Shown here: in pieces, positions 1-7,105 of the stretch | Position numbering within the stretch: the stretch's first letter is position 1 | Layout of the letters: every line of letters starts with the position of its first letter | From: Paenibacillus_T sp033239625 | Lineage (GTDB): Bacteria > Bacillota > Bacilli > Paenibacillales > Paenibacillaceae | Assembly: GCF_033239625.1 (NCBI RefSeq) | Contig: NZ_BTCK01000034.1 | Coordinates: 7,282 to 71,281 of the forward strand | Length of the DNA stretch: 64,000 nucleotides | Direction: 5' to 3' | Program-made: the position numbers and the translations under genes | Notes under the pieces: model-generated | Databases searched by the model: none | Told to the model about the DNA's origin: nothing | The model's input: the letters and a program-made list of their open reading frames with translations, nothing else

Positions 1-540
1 GCCGTCTATCCAACGGAGTGGATCATTGATCTTGATCCTTCGTTAGAGGAAGAGCCCCGCATCATGGAGGCGGCGGTTATCGTAGGCGATCTTCTGCGAA
101 GCATCGGCGTGGAGTCGATGCTGAAAACTTCAGGCGCAACGGGCGTCCAGCTCATCATCCCTTCTGCCGGCGACGTTACCTTCGACGAGCTGCGAGTGAT
201 GGGTCGATTCGTCGGCAATTATCTCTCGCAAGCGCACCCGAAGTTGTTCACGATCGAACGGATGAAGGCCGACCGGGGCGATTGTATTTACGTCGATTAT
301 TTGCAGCACTATCCTGGCAAAACGATCGCGGCCCCCTACTCGCCTCGCGCACGTGCGGGAGCGACACTATCAACGCCGCTTACGTGGGAGGAGGCACGCG
401 CTGGCGCGAGGATCGCAGATTATAATCTTCTCACAATCGGCGACCGGCTAAGCCAATTCGGCGATCTGCTCTTTCATATCAAACCGCAGCAATTGCGGCC
501 GATTTACCATTTTGTGAGTAAAAACACATCAAATGGTTGA
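1..540 (+). CDS. LigD-type DNA polymerase/primase domain, C-terminal part (5' end outside window)
   Basis: The reading frame is open from the first base, so the gene starts before the window. It reads AVYPTEWIIDLDPS and then about 165 residues to the TGA at 538-540. The pattern (D-L-D-P near the start, LKTSGATGVQLIIP, FTIERMKADRGDCIYVDYLQ, KTIAAPYSPRARAGATLSTPL) is that of the polymerase domain of bacterial ATP-dependent DNA ligase D (archaeo-eukaryotic primase superfamily). That domain fills gaps with nucleotides during Ku-dependent non-homologous end joining. The D-x-D and the K-T-S-G-x-x-G-x-Q/H motif are typical of its active site; here Gln stands at the position usually given as His. No ligase or nuclease domain follows, so this is either a stand-alone polymerase or the C-terminal domain of a larger protein. 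Ku is not in the window. Confidence 0.85.
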   Translation, partial: AVYPTEWIIDLDPSLEEEPRIMEAAVIVGDLLRSIGVESMLKTSGATGVQLIIPSAGDVTFDELRVMGRFVGNYLSQAHPKLFTIERMKADRGDCIYVDYLQHYPGKTIAAPYSPRARAGATLSTPLTWEEARAGARIADYNLLTIGDRLSQFGDLLFHIKPQQLRPIYHFVSKNTSNG

Positions 541-664
541 TCCTCCAGCCTGCTCAACAGGTATGCTCACCTTCCTATTTTGCAGACATGAATTGTAGAC
601 AGCCCGAATAAATAGGATTAGAACGTTCGAATAATCACTCGCCGGCAGAAAGGAGAACAGCCCA

Positions 665-1660
665 GTGAAACGGTCACCTAAGCCGAAGTGGTCCTTCGTA
701 CTGATGCGCGGCGCTGACAAGTCGGTCCGGCAGTTCAAGGTATCCAGGCGGTCTATCGTTGCCGCTCCGGCCGTCGCCGTCCTTGCGCTGTCAGGCTGCA
801 TTGCGGCGCTCCAGATTCGCTCCGCCTACAAGATCGATACGCTGCAAGACGAAATGTCCCAACAGTCCAACTCGTTCACCCAGACGGTCAACGGGAAGGA
901 CGATTCAATCGGATCGCTCCAAGAGGAGATCGATCGATTGAATCGACAAACCGAAGATCTGAAAGGCAAGATCAGCGATCTTCGCGAGCTGGAGAGCAAG
1001 CTTAAAGTTTTTATTGAACAATACGGGCGGCTGACCGAGACGTCCTCTTCGAGCATGCCCGCAAACGCAGACTCCGCAACGGTAGAGGCATTGTCTGCCC
1101 TGCAGCAATCAAGCAATACCCCTTCCCCGGAGGAGGCTAGAAGGCTGATCGGGGTCGCCGAGCAGTCAGGGCTTGATTTTCGCCAGATTAGCTCGCTTGT
1201 CGATTCGATGGAATCAACGATGGAGCAATCGGTGAAGCAAGCGCAAGCCCGTCAAGCCATACTCGACGCGCTCCCGACGGGCTGGCCGACGAAGAGCTCA
1301 TCGAAGATGACGTCGGGCTTCGGCTATCGAACGGACCCGTTCACCGGCAAATCGACGTTCCATGCCGGCATCGATATCGGAGGCAAAGTCGGCGATCCGG
1401 TATTCAGCGCGGGAGATGGAACCGTCATCGAAACGGGCTCGAGCAGCGACAAAGGGAATTATGTCATGATTGATCATCATAACGGGCTGAAGACGGTATA
1501 TATGCACTTGTCGCGCATCGAAGCTCATGAAGACGAGGATGTCGTTCGGGGGGAGAAGATCGGCTTGATGGGCAGCACGGGACGAAGCACGGGGGCTCAT
1601 GTTCATTTTCAGATTATGCAAAAGGATGAACCGATCAACCCGCTTCGTTATTTAAATTAA
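665..1660 (+). CDS. Membrane-anchored M23 peptidoglycan endopeptidase with coiled coil
   Basis: GTG start with AAGGAG nine bases upstream; 331 residues. A basic N-terminus is followed by a hydrophobic anchor (about residues 31-51), a coiled-coil stretch (about 58-118) and a C-terminal M23/LytM domain (about 215-325). The zinc ligands of the family are visible: H233 and D237 in HAGID, and H312/H314 in AHVHF. The enzyme should cut peptide cross-links of peptidoglycan outside the membrane, either directly or by activating other hydrolases. The bactofilin gene starts 22 bases downstream. This M23 plus bactofilin pairing is common and suggests a shared role in cell shape or local wall remodelling. 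The Cys in LALSGC is inside the hydrophobic segment and is not placed as a convincing lipobox. Confidence 0.88.
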   Translation: MKRSPKPKWSFVLMRGADKSVRQFKVSRRSIVAAPAVAVLALSGCIAALQIRSAYKIDTLQDEMSQQSNSFTQTVNGKDDSIGSLQEEIDRLNRQTEDLKGKISDLRELESKLKVFIEQYGRLTETSSSSMPANADSATVEALSALQQSSNTPSPEEARRLIGVAEQSGLDFRQISSLVDSMESTMEQSVKQAQARQAILDALPTGWPTKSSSKMTSGFGYRTDPFTGKSTFHAGIDIGGKVGDPVFSAGDGTVIETGSSSDKGNYVMIDHHNGLKTVYMHLSRIEAHEDEDVVRGEKIGLMGSTGRSTGAHVHFQIMQKDEPINPLRYLN

Positions 1661-1682
1661 AATCCTTTTAGGAGGTTTGCCG

Positions 1683-2180
1683 ATGTTCAAGGATTCATCG
1701 AAAAGACTCAGCTTAACGGATACGTTGATCGGTCAGGGCACACATGCCGAGGGTAAAATGGAATGCGAAGCCGGGCTTCGCATCGAAGGAGAGTTTCGCG
1801 GCGATATTGACTGTCATGGCGACGTCATTATCGGGGAATGCGGCATCGCCCGCTCGAACATTAACGCGCGCGATGTGACGGTCGCCGGCAGAGTATACGG
1901 CGATGTAACGACGAAGGGTCGGCTGACCATTACGGCAACCGGTCAAGTGCATGGCAACATAAATGCGCAGATTTTCGTTATGCAGGACGGCGGCATATTT
2001 ACCGGTGCGTGCCGGATGGAACGAACGCAGGACAACAGTCGTTCACGCCCGCTTGTCGAAGCTGAGCCTACACCGCAGCAAGCACAAGGGCGCGATACCA
2101 AGCAGGAGCAGCATAATCATGGGCAGCACCCGAATCAGGGTCAGAACGGCAAAGATAAACGGCAGCAGCAAGCCGGTTAA
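1683..2180 (+). CDS. Bactofilin (polymer-forming cytoskeletal protein)
   Basis: The ATG at 1683 has a GGAGG seven bases upstream and is preferred over the in-frame TTG at 1677, which lies too close to it. The product has about 165 residues. The central part (about 15-110) is the DUF583 right-handed beta-helix with the typical run EAGLRIEGEFRGDI, DVTVAGRVYGDV and GQVHGNINAQ. The tail is polar, rich in Gln, His and Asn, and probably disordered. Bactofilins polymerise without nucleotide on the inner membrane face and place wall enzymes. The upstream M23 peptidase is the likely partner, and the short gap suggests co-transcription. A strong hairpin follows the gene. Confidence 0.92.
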   Translation: MFKDSSKRLSLTDTLIGQGTHAEGKMECEAGLRIEGEFRGDIDCHGDVIIGECGIARSNINARDVTVAGRVYGDVTTKGRLTITATGQVHGNINAQIFVMQDGGIFTGACRMERTQDNSRSRPLVEAEPTPQQAQGRDTKQEQHNHGQHPNQGQNGKDKRQQQAG

Positions 2181-2212
2181 TCCTATACTTACAGCGTTAT
2201 ATGCGCACAACA

Positions 2213-2249
2213 AAGAAGCAGCCCAGTCATCAAGACTGGGCTGCTTCTT
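2213..2249. terminator. Bidirectional terminator between bactofilin and ABC permease genes
   Basis: Arms of 16 bases (AAGAAGCAGCCCAGTC and its complement) enclose a 5-base loop (ATCAA). The A- and T-rich stem ends allow it to end transcription of the converging genes on both sides. Confidence 0.85.
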
Positions 2250-2287
2250 ATGTGCAAGGCGAGTAATCGCCATCGATCTAGATTTGA

Positions 2288-3094
2288 TTAAGACGTAATG
2301 TCGCGTCTCGTGAACTGCCACCAAGTGATGCCCATGAACACGACATAATAAATCGCTAGAATGCCGAGCGAGAAATAGATCGTGTGCTCATGCGTCACAC
2401 CTTCGCCCGAATTGAGATATTGGGTGAGATTGCTCTGCATGAACCAGAAATAATCTACCCACGGCTTATCAACCAGAGACAATAGACCGCCTAGCGTATC
2501 GCTCATGAACATGAGGAACAACGAGAGACCGATCGACAGACCGCCGCTGCGGAACACGGTTGACAGCAAGAACGAGATTGTGACCGTCGTCAGCATCATA
2601 CTGACGAACTGGAGGCCCAGCCCCGACAGAATATAAGCCCATACCGATCCTGTCGCCGACTCATTCGTCAGCTCCTGCATCGAACCTGACGAGAAACCGA
2701 AGAACAAACCATTCCATATATACGTCCATACGAACAATACGGCAAGGAAGAAAATCGCAAATTGGATGAGCGAAATGTACTTGGACAACAGCACCTTGGA
2801 TCTGGACCATGGACGTATGAGCAGCAGCTTAATCGTACCTGTGGAGAATTCACCCGCTACACTGTCTGCTGCGATAATAACCGTGAATATCGTAACAAGC
2901 GCTGTACCGGACAACACTTCGTTCAACTGAATCGACCACATCGATTTCACTTCTTCGCCAAGCGACAGCACAATAATCGATGCCGCCAGCATAATGACGA
3001 GCATAATACCCATCATAATCCACGTACGAAGACGGGAGTAGATCTTCATATTCTCATTGCGAACAAGCTCCATGAAGTTACCCAACCGTCTCAC
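2288..3094 (-). CDS. ABC-2 type transporter permease
   Basis: A 268-residue membrane protein with about six hydrophobic segments. After a short basic N-terminus comes the first segment (MMGIMLVIMLAASIIVLSL). Others include VTIFTVIIAADSVAGEFSTGT, the typical ABC-2 loop with an E-F-S-x-G-T/K-L-L-L run, and a C-terminal pair ending WQFTRRDITS. The start overlaps the end of the ATPase gene by 17 bases, so the two form one translation-coupled unit. The pair probably exports a peptide, lipid or drug, or confers resistance to one. The substrate cannot be read from the sequence. Confidence 0.85.
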   Translation of the reverse strand: MRRLGNFMELVRNENMKIYSRLRTWIMMGIMLVIMLAASIIVLSLGEEVKSMWSIQLNEVLSGTALVTIFTVIIAADSVAGEFSTGTIKLLLIRPWSRSKVLLSKYISLIQFAIFFLAVLFVWTYIWNGLFFGFSSGSMQELTNESATGSVWAYILSGLGLQFVSMMLTTVTISFLLSTVFRSGGLSIGLSLFLMFMSDTLGGLLSLVDKPWVDYFWFMQSNLTQYLNSGEGVTHEHTIYFSLGILAIYYVVFMGITWWQFTRRDITS

Positions 3095-3992
3095 CCCCCG
3101 TTACTTCCAAGAACTGCTCTTCCAGCGATTTGATATGCGGACGGAATCCGTATACCTTGAAGCCCGCCGAGACCAGCTGTGCATTAATCCATGCTGCCGT
3201 CTCGCGATCCGTATCGAGCTCAATGCCATCCTGCGTTACTACAACAGAATGCTGGGCCAGAAGCTCAAGCGCTTCAGACGGACGATCAACTTCGAACCGA
3301 TAGTGGTTTACCGCATCCTTCGCCGGACCATCCTGATGAATAACCCGTTCGTCGATCAGCTTGCCATTCTGAATAATGGCAACGCGGTCGCACATGAGCT
3401 CCATCTCGCTGAGCAAGTGACTGGATACGAAGACGGTAATGCCTTCGCTTTTCGCCAGGTGACGCAAGTAATCGCGCAGCTCGCGAATACCGACAGGGTC
3501 AAGGCCGTTCGTCGGCTCATCCAGAATAAGCAGCGACGGCTTATGCATAATCGCTTGCGCGACGCCAAGACGTTGACGCATGCCGAGCGAATAGGTCTTC
3601 ACTTTATCGTGGATGCGCCCTTGCAATCCAACGAGCTTCACGACCTCATCGATACGCTGACGCGTAATGCCGGGCACCATCCGAGCGTAGTGGATCAGGT
3701 TTTTGTAACCGGACATATATTTGTACATCTCCGGGTTCTCGACGATCGCGCCGACCTGGCGAATCGCTTTCTCGAAATTATCCGTGATGCTATGTCCCTT
3801 GATCGTAATTTGACCTTCAGTGAGCTTCATCAAACCAACCATCATCCGGATGGTTGTGGTCTTGCCGGAACCGTTCGGTCCTAGAAATCCGTAAACTTCA
3901 CCAGGGTGCAAATCGAGTGTTAGACGATCGATAATAGTTCGATTGCCGATTCGCTTCGTCACGTTCGACAATTGAACAATCGGTTCACTCAT
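3078..3992 (-). CDS. ABC transporter ATP-binding protein (exporter type)
   Basis: 304 residues. Walker A is GPNGSGKTTT (about residues 39-48), the signature is YSLGMRQRLG (about 133-142), Walker B is LLILDEPTNGLDP (about 154-166), and the switch His is in VFVSSHLL. The SLGMRQR form of the signature is typical of single-domain ATPases that energise ABC-2 permeases such as the bacitracin and lantibiotic self-protection type. The C-terminal 90 residues form the usual accessory domain. It is the first gene of a two-gene unit with the permease. No regulator adjoins it. Confidence 0.9.
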   Translation of the reverse strand: MSEPIVQLSNVTKRIGNRTIIDRLTLDLHPGEVYGFLGPNGSGKTTTIRMMVGLMKLTEGQITIKGHSITDNFEKAIRQVGAIVENPEMYKYMSGYKNLIHYARMVPGITRQRIDEVVKLVGLQGRIHDKVKTYSLGMRQRLGVAQAIMHKPSLLILDEPTNGLDPVGIRELRDYLRHLAKSEGITVFVSSHLLSEMELMCDRVAIIQNGKLIDERVIHQDGPAKDAVNHYRFEVDRPSEALELLAQHSVVVTQDGIELDTDRETAAWINAQLVSAGFKVYGFRPHIKSLEEQFLEVTGGETVG

Positions 3993-4115
3993 TGCGCTGC
4001 CTCCTCAAATATAATTACCAATTTTTTAATTATACACGAATTGGCAGCCTCAAGAAATTGATTTAATAAAACTTAAGGTCCGCCGGCACACTTGGACGGT
4101 GTGGACGGCGAACCT

Positions 4116-4442
4116 TCAATGGTATAGATTCATCGTTTTCTTAGACTCCGCTTGATCATTCCAATAGAGCGGTACATCAGAGCCGGATGCAATCCGGTGT
4201 ACGCCTATCCCTGCACTGCCCATGTCGGTCAAAGGCTCGATACGGAATACTGGCGAACCCGTAATTAGGCGCGGATGATCCGGCAGTTCGGTCGTATGGC
4301 GCTCTCTCCGCTCGCACGCGACGCAGCATCCCAGCGGATAGACAACCCGGAAGTAGCCCGTTCGGAACAAAATATCTGCTTCTCTTTTTCTCAACAACTG
4401 ATTGCAGCAAACGCAGTAAAACTGTTCGTTATATTCGTGCAC
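4116..4442 (-). CDS. Small zinc-ribbon-like protein, unknown function, Xre-box promoter
   Basis: 108 residues from a GTG start with GGAG about ten bases upstream. Two cysteine clusters, CVCC near residue 11 and CCVAC near residue 41, suggest a zinc ribbon. The rest has no recognised family. It stands alone, away from the ABC operon. Upstream lies a promoter with a box GATACGGATTGTATC (minus-strand reading) exactly 8 bp before TAGAAT, and a second box-like palindrome just after the -10. The same layout is found at the lasso operon, so the gene is a likely member of that regulon. A DNA- or protein-binding adaptor role is possible but is inference only. Confidence 0.6.
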   Translation of the reverse strand: MHEYNEQFYCVCCNQLLRKREADILFRTGYFRVVYPLGCCVACERRERHTTELPDHPRLITGSPVFRIEPLTDMGSAGIGVHRIASGSDVPLYWNDQAESKKTMNLYH

Positions 4443-4474
4443 AGCCGCTCATCTCCGCTTATTTTGACATTTTT

Positions 4475-4521
4475 GTATACTATACGTATCATATTCTAAC
4501 GAATCCGATACAATCCGTATC
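4475..4521 (-). promoter_or_regulatory. Xre-box promoter of the zinc-ribbon gene
   Basis: Box 1 is GATACAATCCGTATC at 4507-4521. The minus-strand -10 is TAGAAT (4493-4498), with 8 bp between. Box 2 is a weaker palindrome GTATACTATACGTATC at 4475-4490, across the expected transcription start. A bound dimer would cover the -35 region and the start, which fits repression. Confidence 0.6.
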
Positions 4522-4582
4522 TTTTAAGTTAAATTTATGACAAATATCGATGAATGTCAAGAGAGACGCCCGAGTTTTGTCG

Positions 4583-5077
4583 TTATTCCTTGCTCGTCTT
4601 CCATAGCATTGACCATTCACCGTTTTCCTCCGCCACATAGCACATTTGAACCAGTTGAATGGGGCCATACAGCGTGTCGAAATCCTGTGTTACTTCAACG
4701 GCATAAACTTGCTCAAGCTCCGTCTCCTTGTCGTTCTCCTTCAATGAAAAATGCGATACGGGCTTTGACTTGCCAACCTCGTACAAATACGATTCCGATT
4801 TGAAATCCTGCATAAAGATATGGGCGCGCTGCTGGATGTAATGATCCTTCGGATATTGCTCTTTCATCGAGGAATGAAGCAGCTCCCACGAGCTTCCGTA
4901 ATCGCCTTCCTGCTCCAGCTTATAGAATTCGTCGACGACGTGCTCCGCTTCCTCCGCCCGTCCCGTTGCGAACAGCATCTGCAGCCCTTTCGTGGTCAGC
5001 CACCCGCACACGATGACGATGCCGATTAGAAGGAGCCATTGCTTCGCATAGCGGCGTCTTCTGGATCGCCAAGCCAC
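4583..5077 (-). CDS. Membrane-anchored protein of unknown function
   Basis: 164 residues from GTG, with GGAGG eight bases upstream. A very basic N-terminus (WRSRRRRYAK) is followed by one membrane helix (about 14-32), then a roughly 130-residue extracellular domain. That domain resembles small NTF2-like lipoprotein domains: a helix VVDEFYKLEQEGDYGSSWELL, then strands ending in the Trp-containing GEWSMLWKTS. This resemblance is by shape only. The gene stands alone between the zinc-ribbon gene and the PilZ pair. Confidence 0.6.
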   Translation of the reverse strand: MAWRSRRRRYAKQWLLLIGIVIVCGWLTTKGLQMLFATGRAEEAEHVVDEFYKLEQEGDYGSSWELLHSSMKEQYPKDHYIQQRAHIFMQDFKSESYLYEVGKSKPVSHFSLKENDKETELEQVYAVEVTQDFDTLYGPIQLVQMCYVAEENGEWSMLWKTSKE

Positions 5078-5176
5078 ATGCTCTCCCTCCCGTCCAATAC
5101 AGGTTTGTCCCTATTATTGTATGAGAGAAGATCGTATTCAGAACTTCATCGATCATCCAAGTTATCTCGCGATTGC

Positions 5177-5584
5177 TTATGTCGTCTCCTGCCTGCGGTA
5201 TAACGCATGCACAAAAGCAGCAGTCGGGTTCATCCGCTGCAAGGTTTGTTCCAGCGCCCGCACGATCGCCTTGCGTATATTCGAATCCGGCTGAAGCGCG
5301 CATTCGTAAACATATTGATTCCCGTCCCGCTTCCAGATCTGCGCTTCCAATTGACCGATCAGACTGAAGTGCCATTCATGAAATTGCAGGTCAAAATGCA
5401 GTTCCAGTCTCTTGCCGACCGGCAGCTTCAAATAAGTCATGAACGCAATGCTGTCGCCGCTCAAATAATTCACGAACACCTTCGCAGCTCGTGTATGCAC
5501 CGGTCGTCCATCCACGCTGCATATCGATACATGGGCGATCGTTCCGCTCTCCATGCGGATTCGAATCGATCGACGGCTGCTCAT
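5177..5584 (-). CDS. PilZ-like protein (first of a tandem pair by position, second in transcription)
   Basis: 135 residues. The N-terminus has arginines (MSSRRSIRIR), followed by strands and a VNYLSGDSIAFMTYLKLPVG stretch that matches the D/N-x-S-x-x-G core of PilZ beta-barrels, then GKRLELHFDL. The classical RxxxR switch is degenerate, so binding of cyclic di-GMP is uncertain. It overlaps the upstream PilZ-like gene by four bases (ATGA type), which implies translation coupling. The two proteins probably act together, perhaps as receptors that tie cyclic di-GMP or another signal to the cell surface. Confidence 0.55.
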   Translation of the reverse strand: MSSRRSIRIRMESGTIAHVSICSVDGRPVHTRAAKVFVNYLSGDSIAFMTYLKLPVGKRLELHFDLQFHEWHFSLIGQLEAQIWKRDGNQYVYECALQPDSNIRKAIVRALEQTLQRMNPTAAFVHALYRRQETT

Positions 5585-6054
5585 CCGATCACATCGACCA
5601 GCAGACCGCGGCCTACGCCTGTATCGAGCAGCAGACTGCTGCGTGCATAACTGCGGCGGCGTTCATCCGTCGACATCTGCATCCATTCTCTCCACGCCAG
5701 CTGAAGATTCCAATGCAGCCGCTTAAGCTGACCGCCTGTGAACTGGCAGCTGTACAGGAACCCCTTCTTCGCCTTCCGACTCCACGTCACTCGGCCTAAC
5801 AGCATCGTCTGGCGGCCGCCAATTGTAATCTGAAGCGACACCGTATATTGCTCATTAACGGGAAGATTGAGGGGCGACAGAAACTGCAGACTGGAGTCGC
5901 TGATCCAGACCGGCTTCACCTTGGATTCGCCGGACTGAACAGACTTACCGCGGACGCTATCAATCGACATGAGCACAACCAGATCGTTGCTGGCCAACCA
6001 TTCTTTCTGAATCGTGCTAAGCTTGCGACCGGCTTCTACAGATACGTGGGACAT
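5581..6054 (-). CDS. PilZ-like protein
   Basis: The start at 6054 (MSHVSVEAG) is chosen because AGGAG lies eight bases upstream; the longer in-frame start lacks one. About 157 residues. The order of strands (VVLMSIDSVRGKSVQSGES, VKPVWISDSSLQFLSPLNLPVNEQY, LLGRVTWSRKAKKGFLYSCQF) fits a PilZ beta-barrel: a D/S-x-S core, then the G-x-V-x-W and G-x-x-Y-x-x-x-F strands. The C-terminus is helical with several arginines. It is the first gene of a two-gene unit. A palindromic box lies at 6113-6127 in the upstream gap. Confidence 0.55.
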   Translation of the reverse strand: MSHVSVEAGRKLSTIQKEWLASNDLVVLMSIDSVRGKSVQSGESKVKPVWISDSSLQFLSPLNLPVNEQYTVSLQITIGGRQTMLLGRVTWSRKAKKGFLYSCQFTGGQLKRLHWNLQLAWREWMQMSTDERRRSYARSSLLLDTGVGRGLLVDVIG

Positions 6055-6112
6055 TAGGATTCTCCTTTGTGCTACATATTGGATTGAGAACCATCGAATC
6101 TTCAAAATGATA

Positions 6113-6127
6113 GATACAATTCGTATC
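6113..6127. promoter_or_regulatory. Xre-type operator box upstream of the PilZ pair
   Basis: GATACAATTCGTATC, a 15-bp near-palindrome, lies in the 95-base gap between the LCP gene and the PilZ unit. No good -10 sits at the 8-bp spacing seen elsewhere. A TATCAT hexamer directly abuts the box on the minus strand. Confidence 0.5.
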
Positions 6128-6148
6128 ACTCAAGACATAGAAAGGCCT

Positions 6149-7090
6149 TTACTTCGCCTGCTGATGCTCTTTGAGCATATTGTGGATGTGCTCCACTTCT
6201 TCCGGCTGAACGATATAATACCAGATCTTATCGATCGTTTTACCGCTCCCTTTAATCTCGACTGTATCGACGTGGCCGATAACGGAACGGTATTTGGTCG
6301 CAAATGTTTTCATCTCATCAAAGGTAACGTTCGTCTTCACGCCGCTGCCGACCTGATCCAATATGGACTGAATCTTGGTCATGTTCTGGATGTTGGCTGA
6401 GTGATCCAGCAACGATACGATGATGTCTCGTTGTCTGGAGTTTCTGCCCAAATCTCCTCGCGGATCCTCGTACCTCATACGCGAATATAGCAGCGCATCT
6501 TCGCCGTTCAGCTCTAGCTGTCCTTGAGGAAAAGCATGCCCAACGCTTTCAAATGCAAAAGGGTTGTCAACTTTCACGCCGCCAAGCAAATCAATAATCT
6601 TGCTGAAGCTCTCCATATTAACCTTCACGTAATAGTCGATTCGGTAATCGAGGAAGTGCTCGATCGTCTGCAGCGACATATCGACGCCGCCGAAAGCGTA
6701 GGCATGATTAATTTTGTCCGTAGTCCCGTGCCCGATGATCTCCGTCCGCGTATCGCGCGGGATATTGAACATCAAGATAGAGTTTGTGCTCGGGTTGACC
6801 GATAAGATAACGATCGTATCGGAACGGCCCGGATCATTCTCGCGCTGATCGACGCCAAGCATCAATACCGTGAAGGAATCCTTGTCCTCTATGGAGACAG
6901 GCTTTGTCGGGATCGGCGTTGCCTCAGGATCCTTGCTGATATAGACCGGACGGGTAGGCTCCTCGTAAATCGTGTGAACCGTTTCTTTGATTTGCGAGTA
7001 TACGTAGGCCACATAGATAGCCACGATCAGGATAAGGGTCCCCACGGAAGCAGAGACCCAAATGACGATTTTCTTCCACTTGCGTTTAAT
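6149..7090 (-). CDS. LytR-CpsA-Psr (LCP) family glycopolymer transferase, probable ATT start
   Basis: LCP enzymes move undecaprenyl-linked glycopolymers onto peptidoglycan outside the cell. The core is clear: FTVLMLGVDQRE, RSDTIVILSVNP, LMFNIPRDTRTEI, KINHAYAFGG, then the YYVKVNMESFSKIIDLLGGV helix and YSRMRYEDPRGDLGRNSRQR with the arginines that bind the pyrophosphate lipid. The first conventional start (GTG, 7045) has no ribosome site and cuts into the membrane helix. An in-frame ATT at 7090 gives a proper KRKWKK basic head and full helix, with AAGGGGGG seven bases upstream. The gene begins 15 bases after the lasso exporter stop, so it is the last gene of that operon, or at least reached by read-through. 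Confidence 0.8.
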   Translation of the reverse strand: MKRKWKKIVIWVSASVGTLILIVAIYVAYVYSQIKETVHTIYEEPTRPVYISKDPEATPIPTKPVSIEDKDSFTVLMLGVDQRENDPGRSDTIVILSVNPSTNSILMFNIPRDTRTEIIGHGTTDKINHAYAFGGVDMSLQTIEHFLDYRIDYYVKVNMESFSKIIDLLGGVKVDNPFAFESVGHAFPQGQLELNGEDALLYSRMRYEDPRGDLGRNSRQRDIIVSLLDHSANIQNMTKIQSILDQVGSGVKTNVTFDEMKTFATKYRSVIGHVDTVEIKGSGKTIDKIWYYIVQPEEVEHIHNMLKEHQQAK

Positions 7091-7105
7091 AAGCGAGCCC
7101 CCCTT

